This document shows, piece by piece, positions 1-13,120 of a stretch of 64,000 nt of DNA; position 1 is the stretch's first letter, and each line of letters begins with the position of its first letter. The notes beneath the pieces were generated by a model. The model was not told where the DNA came from. It saw only the letters and a list, made by a program, of their open reading frames with translations, and searched no databases. Location: positions 2,226,322 through 2,290,321 of the forward strand of contig JAKJHU010000065.1 in NCBI GenBank assembly GCA_022316685.1. The letters are read 5' to 3'. The stretch comes from Progne subis subis. Lineage: Eukaryota > Chordata > Aves > Passeriformes > Hirundinidae. A program made the position numbers and the translations under genes.

Positions 1-1010
1 ACTGACGATTGGTCTGGCCACTGAAGCTGAGGGGTGGAAACCCCAAAAAGCCAATCTTCTGCTAGACCCACAAATGTATAAAAAGTAAGAAATAAAACAA
101 AGGGGTCTCTTCTCTCCGCTCTCTCAGCTGTGAGCTGGGATCGGAAGGACCTCTGCCTTGCGAAAATCTCGTCTGTGTGTGACTGCTTTGTGTGTCTCGG
201 TGACACTGCTGAGCACCAGCTCGTTGTGAGGATGAAGCCAGGCACCAGCATGAAAACAAGGGTTTTAACAAGCAGGTCTCACGGCTGCATTCCTTAAGAA
301 GGATATACCCCAATCCTACTTATTGCAGCCCAATTGCTTTGGCAGCATTTATCTCCTGAAGCTCTCTAAGTTGTGTCAGATATCACTTGTGGAATGCTTT
401 AGCAGGGTGTGACTCGTGGAGAAGGTGTTTCTGAGCATTTCCCACATGCACCATGACCCCGTGGGCCAGGATTTGCTGCTGACCCAGCCCAGGTCACAGG
501 GGAGAGGGGCTCCAGTGCCCAGCTCTTCAGGTGGCTGCCAGAGCAAAGGACAAGGGTGCCAGGCTTGAGGCAACTGCTTTTGTTTGTCGAGCAGAAAATC
601 TGCAGCTGTGTGGCAGCAAGGCAAGCAGGAGACAGTTGGTGATGAAGTTCTGTGTTTAATTGGCTGTTTTCTTCTCTTGAAGACCCATCCTGCACCCTTT
701 AAACCTTCCATAGTTTTTAATCATTAAGGAGAGAGAAAGGGCAAAGATTATTTCTCTGGGTTGATACTTTCACCCTGTAACATAATGCTTTATGTTGCAG
801 GGCTTTCTTCCAGGCTGTTAGCCAGGTACACGAATTACTGTAGCCTTAATCAAAGAAATGACAGCTAAAATGGTGTGAGAGAAGCTTCCAAAAAATAGAA
901 CTCACAGTGGACTACAATGCTTTATTAGGCTAATAGACTTTGGAAAGTACTCATTTCCAGATTCCCCTCTTGGAGATGTTCAAAACATGCTCCTGAGAGC
1001 AAGCTGGGGA
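1..1010. other. AT-rich non-coding DNA, no gene seen
   Basis: The stretch holds several short open frames on the minus strand (up to about 110 codons) that overlap each other in different frames, have no recognisable domain and no convincing splice or start context. I read them as chance frames. No interspersed repeat family was recognised here. Confidence 0.5.
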
Positions 1011-1200
1011 AAAAAAAAAAAACAAAACAAAAAAAACAAAAAAAACCAAAAACAACAACAAAAAAAAACCCACCAAAAAAAAACCCCACCAAAAAAACAA
1101 AAAACCAACAAACAAAAAAACACCCCAACAACAAAAAAGCAAAACAAAAACCAACAACAAAAAAAACCCAAAACAAAACAAAAACACCCCAAAACCACAA
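1011..1200. repeat. Low-complexity A/C-only tract
   Basis: About 190 bases consist almost only of A and C on the plus strand, with A-runs broken by C, CC, CCC and CCCC in irregular spacing, and I see a single G near 1139 as the exception. The unit drifts between AAAAC, CAACAA and AAACCCC and is not a clean microsatellite. It begins with 13 A, so it may be the expanded poly(A) tail of a retroposed sequence whose body is no longer recognisable. The Phe/Cys/Val-rich minus-strand frames and the Lys/Gln/Asn-rich plus-strand frame across it are artefacts of composition. Confidence 0.9.
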
Positions 1201-3571
1201 CTCAATAGAGAGCGGTTTTGGCTATCACTTGCTTTTCTGCTGCAATGTGACTGATCCCATCAGAGTTCACTTGTTTAATGCTGAGAGGTAGAATGCAGGT
1301 TCTGGAACCACGAGCTGTATTTTGTCAGGTTGCTTTCTTTTGTCAATTACAGCTGTTTTGAAGACACAAAAATTCCACTAATAGCCTATAGTTCCTTCTG
1401 TTACTTTGGCTTAGTAGCTTTCCATGCATGGGAAACTGACACTTCATACTTAAGCTGTGTTTCATTGCTTGGCAGCATCATGTGGTGATTTTGAGATTTT
1501 TTTTTTTCCCCCCCTCCCATGTCTTATTTTCTAAATCTCTTTTTCAGATGACACCTGACTATGCTAATATATTTTTTAAAATAAAAATTTAATAGTAGCT
1601 TATGTAATCTATGCTTTTGCATGGAAATGGCATAATTGGACAGTAAGTTACCCAATTTGCATAAAAGTCACAAATTCTTGATAAACTACTGAAAACCTGT
1701 GTCCTTTGGGAACACAAATGTAGAGATTGCTTCTGAGTGCTTTCTTACCAACAATACAAAATGTGAGGGTCTCTCCCAATGGGTAAGTTGCTTATATGGT
1801 TCTGTGTCTTCCTCGAACCTTTGCTTCAGCAGTTTCTGATCCATTTACAAATGCTGCAGTGATAACATATCCAGTGATTGAATATATTCAGTGTTTGGGT
1901 CCCCAGAAATTGATGTGTCTGCAAAGCGACTAAGCACAGAGGAATGATTTATATTAAAGATATATTAAAAAAAACCCAAACTGAAGACAACTTATTCCTT
2001 TTAGTCTCTGAAGCCATTATTTGAATGTCTTAATGTTAATAGCTCAGTCTTTTTCAAGTCATTCTTGCTTTTTGATGGACTTGAGGCAACTCTTAAAATT
2101 TTTACAGATAGAAGCAGGGAGAGTGTGCAGACTTGAAGATGTAAGTGCATTTCAAGATCTGAGTTTTTGACCACAGCATTCTTCACTCCCTTTCCATTAC
2201 CTTTCTGATTAGGTTTACATTATAATTTTCATTAGTGCTTTCATTGAAATGCCTATAGTCAGCTCAAGCTATGTACAAAATAAAGACAGAATATTTAACT
2301 ACACTGCATATTTCATTTTAAGCATGAAACGGAATAAACTTCATACTTCTGGCAAAACTAGTTCCCTTAATAAGAATAATCAATTACATTTTCCTTTCTG
2401 TCACATGGCCAGACATGCAGAGCGATTCTTTCCACCTGGGTTCCTCATGTCATTTGAAAAGCCAGAATTAAAAGGGACAGAACAGGGATTGCATCCCTCT
2501 CCATGTCATTACATAAACTTTCCCTCCTGTGCAGCTGCTACACTGAAAACAAAACTGCTTCAGAATAGACTCAACCGATCTCAACTGTGAGAACAAAAGA
2601 ACTTTAATTATATAATGTGATTTCTGTCCTAGAGAATTAGTATTAGTGTTATTGTGGGGACTCATAATCACCTCAGAACATCAATGTAAAATGCACCTAT
2701 GTTTTTCTGTAAGTTTTGTGTTGTTTTTCTTCTCCCTCTTGCTGCCCTCCCTGAGTCTGCCATCCCCTGGCTGTGAAGTGTAGATCTCCTTTTTGCAATA
2801 TGTGATCTAGTAGTGAGAAAACTCCTGAAAAGTTATGCGCTTACCCTCATCTCAGCAATTAATTCCTTCAGTATTTTATGGCATCTGTACAGCCAGTGGT
2901 AAGTTCAAAATAGTTGGGATAAGCAGGAATTAGAGGACGTATATAAATAAGCAATTTAATATAGAAACAGGGGAGAAAAGTATTTTCTGTGCACGTGGGT
3001 TTTTATGTATGAGCTGCAGCTACTGGTCTTGCTGAGAAAACTCAGGTCATCTTCAGAGGTCTGAAGAGCTTCCCTAGGAAAGAAATGTCTTTGTGGCTCT
3101 TTCTGTAGCACTGTGTTGGGGCTTCTCCAGCCAGAACAAGGGAGAAGTGTCTCTCTCTCGGCTCGAGAGGTTCCTGCGTGTGTTGTATACAAAGAGTTTT
3201 CACAACCGATATTCTTTTATTTTACTGATTCATAAATCTTCATGCGTAGTCTTTACACAGCCTCTTAAGCTTGGTCAGCCCGTTATCAGAATTTATTGTA
3301 TTTGAAATCATCAGGGTCTTTGAGGTCCTAGGCCTGCTGTGACTCTGCAAAATTCCTACAGATTGTTGTTAATTTTTTGCAGGAGCTTTCCTGTCCTTTG
3401 CATATTGATACACTGTGCTCATCTCTCATATAACTAGTGCAGCATTTTGTTGTAAAATGTTGTTGTAAATCACTTTTATGTTTTAAAATGTCTTTGCAAG
3501 GTGGTGGAATGACTTAGCAGAAAATACTGCAGTTGCTGACAGCAGATCCTTTCCCTTAAGAGATAATGCTT

Positions 3572-3573
<2 letters not shown>

Positions 3574-3602
<29 letters not shown>
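3574..3602 (+). repeat. Poly(A) run, 29 A
   Basis: An uninterrupted run of 29 A follows TGC and precedes GATAG. It is the longest A homopolymer in the window. The flanking sequence upstream is not a repeat I recognise, so whether this is a retroposon tail or plain slippage expansion is open. Confidence 0.95.
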
Positions 3603-3604
<2 letters not shown>

Positions 3605-6600
3605 TAGTGTAAGCAGAAAAAAATCTGGAAGTCTCATTGTTCACTTTGGTTCCATGACCTTGGATGTAATTAGAAGACTTCTTAGCTTTGTTGCTCAAGC
3701 AATGTGTAGGTAGTCCTATACACAAACTTGACTGATTTTATGAAAGAGGAAAAATTATCTAATCTAGGAGCTTGAAATAAAAAGGTAACTGAATTGATTT
3801 TCTTTTCCTAAGAATTTTTTATTAAAAATTGACCTCTCTGAGATCTGAGTAAACACAGACTCTTAATTTTTTATGTTAGTTCCATCTACTATGGAAAAAA
3901 GAAAATCAGATTTTTGGTTTGTTTTCCCCCTGAAAACCTTTATCTAACTAAAAAGGTATGAGTATTACCTTTATTCTGTAAGGTTATTTGATTAATTATA
4001 TTATGTATTTCACTGGTGAATATAATCTTTAGACATTTTGGAATAAAAATAGGACTTTTTAATCTGACTGTATTAATTGTATTATGGAAAATCCTATTCC
4101 AGTTCTTTCTCCTTCTCTTTTGTTGATGATCCTATTTTAAATATCTGATGTCTGTGATAGCAGTTGTGTTATGTGAGTTCTTATTTTTGTAACACATCCT
4201 GTTTTACATATCTTTATTTTATTATTGTTACCCAGTCAGACCAATGGTATGTTTTGTAGCACCTTGACTTAGTTCATGTCTTTCTTGCCATGTTTTTCTT
4301 TTCTACTGATTATGCAGAAGTGAAGAAGACAGTGTGACAGTGCTGTAAATCTATTTATTTATCTTTTCTTTAGTCTACTCATTTGTTGGATTTGGGCATC
4401 TGGAGGAATGATAGGAACTCTCATGCATTGCTAGCCCATTGTGAGGGAGCAATGTCTGAGGGTCAACGAATTAATTCATATACTTAGACTGAGACTGTAG
4501 GAAAAAAAACCCCCAGCTCAGCCCAGGCTGTTCAGGTGACTGTGGGCAGCATGAGACTGCAGTGGCACTTGGACTGCTCCAGGAGCACAGTGCAGCTACT
4601 CTTCATCACCTCAAAACTTCACATGAAAAAGGGCTCTGTCTACTTCCCAGACTCCTGACCATGGCAGACCTGAGGTTACTTTAGGGGGAATGGCTGTTGG
4701 TGCTTTCTGAAAAATCCAGTTCCTTCCCGGTGATTTTTTTTTTTTAGGAAAGGGAAGAGTACACATACTTAAAAATGAATGCCAATCATCTTAGGGCAGT
4801 AGCACCAGATGACATTCTCTCTCCTCTTCTCACCATTTTATCCTCAAACCGGTAATAGTCTTTGACAAGCATTGCTGTGATTAAGTAAAGAGACAGATTG
4901 CCTTGTTAAAGGTACTTCACAGAGTAGGGAAAAAAAGTACTTTGAAGACTGCTTAGATTAATAATTCATGGTTAGTTGATGTAGCAGGACAAACAAAGTA
5001 CACTCAAAGTTCCATTTACCTGGAGATCATGAATGTCACTCCATCCTTAACATAATGGGCAAGATGCTGCTTCAAGACTTCCAGGGACAATGTATTCGTT
5101 GTTCTCCACTTTGTCCAATGTGGCAATTAATGTGATTAAGCTAGCGCCAAATCTGTCTTAAATACTATTGCACTGGGTCGTTAACTTTAACATTGTCATC
5201 ATGTTCTCCCTAGTGCATTTGCCTTATTTAAGGAAGGTACTAATGCTTAGCATTTGCTTGAATCAAGGAGAATATATTAATACTTCTCTAGTTCTTAAGA
5301 TATTACTCAGTGTTGGTGTATTAGGAATTACATTGGACTAACGGGGAAAAAGTCAGCCTTATATCCCTGAGCCACTTGAAACTCCTACTGGCATAGTGAC
5401 AAGTGTCTTTATACCTATAGTTTTCAAATCTATTGGTGTTTAGCCAGTTGTAGATGTTGTTTTTATCTTTCTATCTTTAATCTTCAAGGCTGTGTAGAAT
5501 AAAAGAAATCTGGAGCTGTTCATAGGTCCTATAAAGGCTGTGATGCAGTGTAGCTGAGATGAGTTAGCACGCAGTTCTCAAGCAGTTCCTTTTAGTCAGA
5601 CGATCCATCAAGCCATGCTGGATTTTCCAGGGAGCACTATTGGGATTGGCTGGACACTGCTTCAAGGGCTGCCTGAGGATGTGGGCAGTAGGTCTAGACA
5701 ACAGCGAAGTGGCTTTTAGAAATAACTTTAAATAGAGGCACAAACTGCCTATAAAACTGGTCAGGTTTGGAAAATTGACTTACATTTAAGAGTCCTAGTG
5801 ATCAGAGTGAAGTGAAATGCATACTGCAGAGACCTGAGGGATGGTTCTGGTGTCAGTTATACAGCCATGAACCCACAGAAACACTTATTCAGGCAGCAAT
5901 TGCTGCAGAAGGCTTCTAGCCTTTGCTCGAAATTCCTCATATACTTGAAACAATGAAGGGATTTAATGTTTAATATAACAGTATCTCTGTGCTAGAAACT
6001 TCATGTAACAAAAGAAGAAAAAAGAATGCATTGGTTATTTTATTAAAGGTATCAGTCAGTCACTGCTCTCATCGTTCACACGTGGGACCAAGGGTAAGAA
6101 AAATGTCTAAAATAAATTCTTATTATATAATTTGCATGTAATTGACTTTAGGAGAATGAGTCCTTGGCCTTGAGCTTAAAGTGAAATGCGCTCATGTGGG
6201 TCTATGAAAAAATTCCTGGAGAAGCAGTGAATAAGCACGTGTATCTGCTAGCGATTTTCAGACATGCTCTTCAAATGTTCATGTTGCTCTGCCTGGGAGT
6301 TTTAAAAGCAATCAGATGTTAAATTGCAAACATGTTGGGTTCACCAAGTTTTGAAAGTGATATGTGAGTCTGTTACTCAGTTCCAGTAAGTTTAGAATAC
6401 ATTCACAACTTAGGGTGCACAGTTCCATGTGCAGAAAAGCATGTAGGTGTTCCAAGGGCTAGCATACCTAGGAACAATCGCTGAATTAAGGTAACTTTAC
6501 TGAATAAAGCTAAGACCTCCATAAGTGAGATTTCTACCACATTAAATACAAGTGGGGCTCTTATCAGAGTGTGAATGTGAAAACATTTATTTTTACTTTT

Positions 6601-6732
6601 GTGACTACTTTTTAAAGATGTGTAACCTTCTCTGAAACACATAAAGCACTCAGAGATCTCTCTGGAAGAGGCAATGCTGTATTTTTACGAACCAATCTAT
6701 ACGAACAGCTACATGTCCATAATTGCACTTAT

Positions 6733-6768
6733 TTTTAACATCTTCTTTGATTTTAACAGCTTCTTTGA
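6733..6768 (+). repeat. 18-bp tandem duplication
   Basis: Two adjacent 18-bp units, TTTTAACATCTTCTTTGA and TTTTAACAGCTTCTTTGA, differ at one base. This is a recent short tandem duplication with no sign of function. Confidence 0.9.
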
Positions 6769-7693
6769 TTATTTTTTTCTTCTGAGTTCTTGTAGTTTTC
6801 AAAACAACTCTCTATGTTTTGCAGTTTGTGCTCAAAGTTCAGAATTGAATGTATAGAAATCTGCTTCTATAGAGCTGGTGAAAAATGTAGTGGACTACAT
6901 CTCCCCTGTGTACGGCAGGAGCTGTGTTGTGTTAACTCTTTCCATAGTTGCATCATTTCCTAAAAAACTTTTGGAGAACTGGCTGTGGCTGTGGATAGAA
7001 GTTAACTTCACTTTCAGCCCTGGTACATACCATAAACTGAATTACCTTTAATAAGTCTTCTGTTCCAAATTTGTTAATTTTTTGTCTCAGCAGCCTTTGA
7101 AAGCATATGTCTGCAGCAGTTTGTACTTGAAATGAACTGAAGGAACTTTCACACTACTGTAGAATCATCTGACTTGATAAGTATCAAGGAAGATGGAGTT
7201 TCTCTTTCTGGCCAGATGGATCCCACAGATTCCATGCTGCACAGTCTGGTCTTGGCAATAGTCAGTTTCTAATGAACATTTGAGCGTCATTGTTTAATTT
7301 GTGATGACCTTCACGTCATTAGTTAATGATTTTAAAGTGTGTAATCTATGTACTTCTAGAAATTGCCCAATAGACCAAGAGAGTCTTTTAGTGTTTTATG
7401 TTTTTAGAGGGGTTGTGGTTGGGAGGACAACTTCTTACTTCTTGGACATTTTCAAACTTCTTTACAAAATTGGGGTTGTGAATGTATAATTCTTAAGAAA
7501 ATTTCCTTTTAATTACCTAGTCCACTTCCTTGTGAGGACACTGGACCTCCTCTGTGCAAAATCCTACACAAAATATAGTTTTGGGCAGAGTAGGTATATC
7601 TGCACTTCCATCCTTTATATCTTCCTCAAATAGTGACTACTTTTTCTCTTTTTAAAATTATAGAACCCAGTGAATGTTCTTTGGACATTTCCT

Positions 7694-7711
7694 TTCCCAA
7701 GTACTTGGGAA
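7694..7711. other. 18-bp perfect palindrome
   Basis: TTCCCAAGTACTTGGGAA is identical to its reverse complement. There is no loop, so it is a candidate dimer-binding site rather than a hairpin. No neighbouring gene supports a role. Confidence 0.5.
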
Positions 7712-10700
7712 GGAATGTGCCTGTTTATCAGATGTTTTATGTGTGTATTGCTCCTGCCCATTTCCCCAGAGGATTTGCTAACTCAACCTCACACTCTTAT
7801 GTGCCTGTCAGGAGTAACTTAGGGGGCAGGTGGGAGGTGAGAAGATGCTTCTCTAAATAAGAGACCCTGTGAAATCCTCCCCTGAGACAGAAGAAGGACA
7901 GACTTGGGTGAAGGCACCATGGGATTTGTTTATGGATGAAAAGAGGGGAATTGTTTCACGATGTTATCTCTCCAAGATAAAGTGGTAGCAGGTTGTTTTG
8001 ACTGCATTCCAAAGGACTTGTGGCACATTAAATCCATTCAGGGAAGTAAGAGGGAAGCCACGAGCCTTAAGTGTTATTTCATGTAGGCCCATGTAAAAAA
8101 ATTCCAAGCTTTGTGTGTGTATTTTTTCCGTATATGATGAGTTCATTAGTTCCTTAGAGAACACAGAGCCATCTGAGGATAAGAAATGTTAGGTCCCAGA
8201 CTAGTGTAAAATAACTCCCAGGATGAATTTTTAAATCCTTTCAGATGAAAATCATGCAAAATTAAAAACAAAAAAACGCATTTCAAGGTTAAGAGATTAT
8301 TGCAATGAGATGCTTATACAAAAGCATGCTTAAATTATGCCTACTTGATGAAGTCTTTTAAGCTATTATTCTTACTAGTGTTGCATTCAGTATTTGTAAT
8401 ATAGAATCTAAGGAATTCTGCCTGATGCCTGTATTTAGATTAAGGTGGAGTAGTTTATAAGCAGAATAAAATGCTCTGTGTTTCATATTAACAACAAGTA
8501 AAACAAAATATCTGCCATTACAGGGGATGAAAGAGCTATAAAGTCTAAATTATGCACCTTCATTGGGAAGGTCATTTCTCCTTAGGGGTTTGCTTAGTTC
8601 ACAGCAATTGCCAGCACTCTGAACTGCAATTTGACTTTGGTACAAAATATGTTGGACTATTTGGAGACTAGTGACCATGTCATGTAAAACCTACATTCAG
8701 TAAATGGCATGCAAGGACAGTATAAATATCAGTGTGTATGTATAGATAGCTACCACATAATTATGAGTAAGCTGTCATCATGGATACAAAATTATGGTGA
8801 TTACAAGAACAGAAAATAACTACCTTTCTGCCTCTCTTTTTAATACCTAGTACATATTCTCATGTCAAAACCCCAAGTTCTTTTCCAGGTCATGTTTTTT
8901 TGTGTGTGTGCTGTTCCTTTCTGTGCAAATCTTGAGAAAAAGAATTCTGGAAATTGGAGGTTTTTCAAGCCCTCTTGGGCTATCCATATTTGACATTTTC
9001 CAGCAAGTTAATCTCCTTTGCAAAGCAAATTCCTTATTGATCAGCTAGTTTTAGGCATAAAACACAGTAAAACCAGCGCAGAATCTACAATAGATTTCCA
9101 GCAAGTTATCAAGACTGGGGCAGCATGAAACAAATCAAGTACACTTTGTGACAGTTTGTTGCTTTTCAAAAGAACAAAGATTTTTTCACGCAGTAATGGA
9201 AAATTCTCCCATAGCATGTCTTGTCTAGCATGTGTTTCCAGATGGTATCATTACAGAAAAAGGACTTTGGTTTGCCCCTCCTTGGGATGACAGAGTTTTG
9301 TAGAGCTCCAAATTTGATTGCATCCTCGAAAAGTTCATGATAGAGGTCATATCAAAACTTTCAAAAGACCCAAGCAAACAAAGCCCACAACAAGCGGTAA
9401 AAGGCAAAGTATGTTTGTGTAAGAGATACTGAAATTCAGGATTTCATCTGGAAAAGAGCCTTGTCTGCTGCTCGTGGGCTATGATGCAGAACAACAGTTA
9501 GAGAAAAACTGCAGAATGGTCAGTAAGACAAAATTGTCAGCCCTTGGTGTTATTTGAACAGGCCCGTTGTAACGATGCTCTTTCACGGGAGCTTGAAGAT
9601 GTAATGTGAGGCACTTGTGGATGTTGGATATACATTACAAACATGAATATCCTCTTTCTTGTCTACTCTGAAATGACCTTTCACGCTATCCTGCTCTCAT
9701 CAGTCTTTTTGCTGAAAGGATTTGCAGCTCGCACATCCCTGTATTCCAGACTGTGGTCAGTTTGTGTTCCCTGCTTTGGCAGGAGCAGGTGCAGTTCCTG
9801 GTCTCAAGGACAGTGATGCAGTTGTGTGCTAAATGTGCAGGTCACCTGTGGCATCTCTCATCCAGCTGAGTCCTGGCAGATTCTGTACAACAGATTTTCA
9901 TTGCAGAGATCGTCTCCAAATTAGTGATGGAAAATTTGTGTGTGGTACATGCTGTAATATAATGTTCCATTATAACATATACTGCAGAAGGAGCTCCAGT
10001 CGGTTTCAGGTTTTTGGCACAGAAGAGCTGCAAAGCTGTATGTGGTTCTCACCATGGAATTAGGCTGTGGAACCCTTCTACCATGTTGTAGATTCTATGC
10101 AAATTCAAAAGTGGCTATGCAAAGCTGTGAAAGTAAAATTCTTGAAGGATAGGGAAGCACAAATATATCAGCTTTGGGTCAAGACGTCTAAGGTGTGAGC
10201 TGGTGGAAGTTGTGGAAATATACTTTAGTGTTATCATTCCAAGTTTGGGACTTTTTTTTTTTTCCCTTTACATTTACGCTTGGTATCTTTTGGAGCTGGA
10301 GCACTGAGTTGGCTGGCTGGCTTAATGCAGAGATACTTATAAATTCTTAAAATCTTTAAGGTTTTTTTCACTTGAAAAAATTATTTAGCAACAGTCTTTT
10401 GCAAAAGTCTTAAGGGTGCCTCAGGCCATCTCAGATAGGGGGGAGTTGGTGACTGCCTCCAAACTGAGGTTAAATATGTTTGTACCTTCTTGAAGCTAAT
10501 TCTCTTTGTTGTTGCTCCCTGATGGCTGTGCCTTCAAGGGTTCTAGCAGTGAGCTTAGGCTACCTGATTAAAATTGATGTTCCTCTGTTTTTAAGGTGAT
10601 CAGTGGTGGCTGAGTTACTGCCCTGGTGTGGAATGGGAAGTAACATGAATAATTCACTGTATAATGTAGAAAAACCAAGTAATTGTAACACAGATGGAAT

Positions 10701-11932
10701 TCGACTGTATCATTCCATCTCCTTCCCTATAGGTGCTTGGACTTGTCTCAGCATATTGCCTGGTTTCACCAGAGAAACAAATCCAAAAAACTGTCAGGTT
10801 TCCATTATCACCATGTCTTTGGCACATGAGGTAGATTTTAAATAGATGATTCATGAGAATACGTTGTTGGAAAGGGCTGTGCTAAAATGTGTGTGACAGA
10901 TGTCAAAGGAATATTGCTGATATATTTTAAGTGCTGCTCCCAACTGAGGCATTCCTGAAAGTGTAAATATCCTATAGCAATAAGGAAAAAAAAATCCTTC
11001 TGTACTCATCAGGAAGTGCTTTGTATATGGTTTTCTGGAGCCAGGCTGAACATTTACGATGTTGATAATAGACAGATACGGAACAACAATATTAAAGTCA
11101 TCCTTCAGGATAGAGTTCTGGGACACCCAGCTGTGCTCCCATGCTATTCTCCAGCTTTTGTGTAAAGGTCAAGGCTCTTCCTTTTGTCATTTCTTAGCGC
11201 TGTAAACGGAACACGTATTCTTCAGCTTGCAAAAAAGTTTGTGCAAAATGCACAAAAACTCACGAGTGCCTTGTAAATCCCAGTTAAAATATGCAAGCAC
11301 GTCAACCGAGTTTCCCTGTGTGTATGTGTGTGAGTAGGACCAGCTTGGGGGAATTGTTCAGGGGGAAAATCTGCCACAGATGCAAGAGTGTTTAAACCAT
11401 ATAAATAGTTAGTTACATGTCTTGTGCAATAAAGTATCACTATGATGGAGGTTCTTAAAAATTAAGACAGGACTAAAAAAAAATTGAAATAATTTAGAAA
11501 TAGTTTTTAAAAAACAAATAGTTTAGAAATTCCAGACAGGAGGATAACTCAGAAAAAAACCAGTCCACCTAGATGAGAGTGAAGGGGAGTTCATGCCAAA
11601 CTTAGGACAAGGACCCTCTTGCTCTTGTGGCTGCTAAGAACCATGAGAGGAAAAAGCTGAAATTAATAATTTTGACTAGAAAAAGGCAAATGGCTGTGAG
11701 ACCACAGCTGCTGGCCAGGATCTTCCCAGGAAATCTAACAGCACCTAAGGAAAGTGGCAATAAAAGGGAAAGAGCCACCAAACTCTGCCAAGACCTTGTG
11801 ACTCCATGAACTGAGTGTGTTCAGTTTCTGTTTTTATTGGAAGACATCCTTGCAAGTTAACAGGTCTGGAATTTCCTTATAATTAACAATATTTACCAGC
11901 CATTATGGCCGTAGATGACACTGAAATTAAAC

Positions 11933-11952
11933 TTTTGTTTTGTTTTGTTTTC
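11933..11952 (+). repeat. Short (TTTTG)n repeat
   Basis: About four copies of a TTTTG pentamer run into an interrupted T/C tract. It is a simple sequence repeat. Confidence 0.85.
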
Positions 11953-12092
11953 TTTCGTTTTCTTAGTCCAATAAAGTTCCTGGAGCTTTAGTGGACTGAA
12001 ATACACAACAGTACTTTCAACTATGGTGACCAAGGAGCAAATATGAATAAAGGTGTATTAAAGTGAAAATAAATGTAATAACCAGATAGTAA

Positions 12093-12118
12093 ATATATAT
12101 ATATATATGTATATACAG
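12093..12118. repeat. Short (AT)n microsatellite
   Basis: Eight AT units are followed by GTATATAC. It is simple sequence, likely polymorphic in length. Confidence 0.9.
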
Positions 12119-12420
12119 TTAAATGACAATTTAAATTTTAAAAAGTATTTTTCCTGATCATAATTTATGTTAACAACTTGATATCTTTATTCTGTGCTAC
12201 AGAATCAGGTTTGTTTCAGGACAAAAACAAATGAAAAATCTCTGTAGATAAGGTGTGCTAGTCCCCTTCCTAAGGCACAGGGAAATCAGAAACGTGGCTT
12301 TGTCATTTGAAATTCTTCTCTTCTACATAAAATTCTAAATGATACAAAGAAATCTATGCTTTAAGCACAGGGAACTTAAGCATACACTACCAGCAGAATC
12401 AATGATTTCTGCCTAGAGAA

Positions 12421-13120
12421 GTGACCTTTTCGACAGCAGCCAGCGTTGTGGTTTATAAATATTTGATGAAACCCTTTAGGGTGGGTTTGTTGTTAGCGAA
12501 GGAGATAAGTGGGGGTAAGTGTGCCGTGCCTGCTGCGGGCTCGCAGGGCAGCGCTGTCCTTACCAGCTCCTTGCTGGACCTTCCAAGAGGCCCTGTGAGG
12601 CTGGGAGTTTGGCTCACACGCCTTGCTGTAGCGGTAAAATAACAGGTGAAATACAAATGTGTGCCTCTGTGTGGGCGTCTACTCCTAGTCTCAAGACCTA
12701 ATTCCGGCTCTGTGTCTGGTTCTGTGATGATGGAGTTAAAAATCCATTTCTGTCTTTGCATCCAGCGTCGGCCGTGCTCCAAGCAATGGCCGCAGGAATT
12801 GTTCTCGCCTCTTCTCTTGGTTTCTGCCTGCGAGTTCAAATGAATTCCATGATGTGATACCGTCAGCTGGTTTTGTGCTTTCATGTGTTTGCTGCGAAAG
12901 AAGCGCACTTTTGATGTTGTTCTACTTACGTCTCATCAAAGGTTTCGTAGCAGCTGCATTTCATGGTTCTGTGCAAAACCACCTGGAAAACATCCGTCGT
13001 CGTCTGAAAGTGATATTCTTAAGAGCGCCTCGCAGACTCAGATTTGCAGGTTGCTGAATGCTGGCAAATTGAAAACGACCCCATTTGAAAGGAAATGGAG
13101 GCCGTCAATCCTTTAAGAAT
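12421..13120. other. Less AT-rich pocket with scattered CpG
   Basis: This stretch has more CpG than its flanks and holds the longest ATG-started minus-strand frame with no interruption (151 codons, 12453-12908), overlapped by several plus-strand frames. The frame shows no hydrophobic core, motif or family resemblance that I recognise, so I do not call it a gene. The higher CpG content could mark a weak regulatory region or exonic sequence of a non-coding RNA; this is inference only. Confidence 0.3.

Larger units (their letters stand above)
1201..12420. other. AT-rich intergenic or intronic DNA, no gene seen
   Basis: Open frames in this stretch are short (mostly 60-110 codons), occur on both strands and often overlap. 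None carries a motif I recognise. I saw no CR1 tail, LTR end or SINE-like body. It contains scattered homopolymers and short tandem duplications, listed separately where notable. It could be intronic, but the sequence alone does not say so. Confidence 0.5.

Noticed and set aside
925..1208. Overlapping frames on both strands, rich in Phe/Val/Cys on minus and Lys/Gln/Asn on plus
   Set aside because: They are translations of the A/C-only low-complexity tract and exist in all three minus frames at once.
12453..12908. 151-codon minus-strand frame
   Set aside because: No motif, no family resemblance, overlapped by several plus-strand frames of similar quality, and located in a less AT-rich pocket where stops are rarer.
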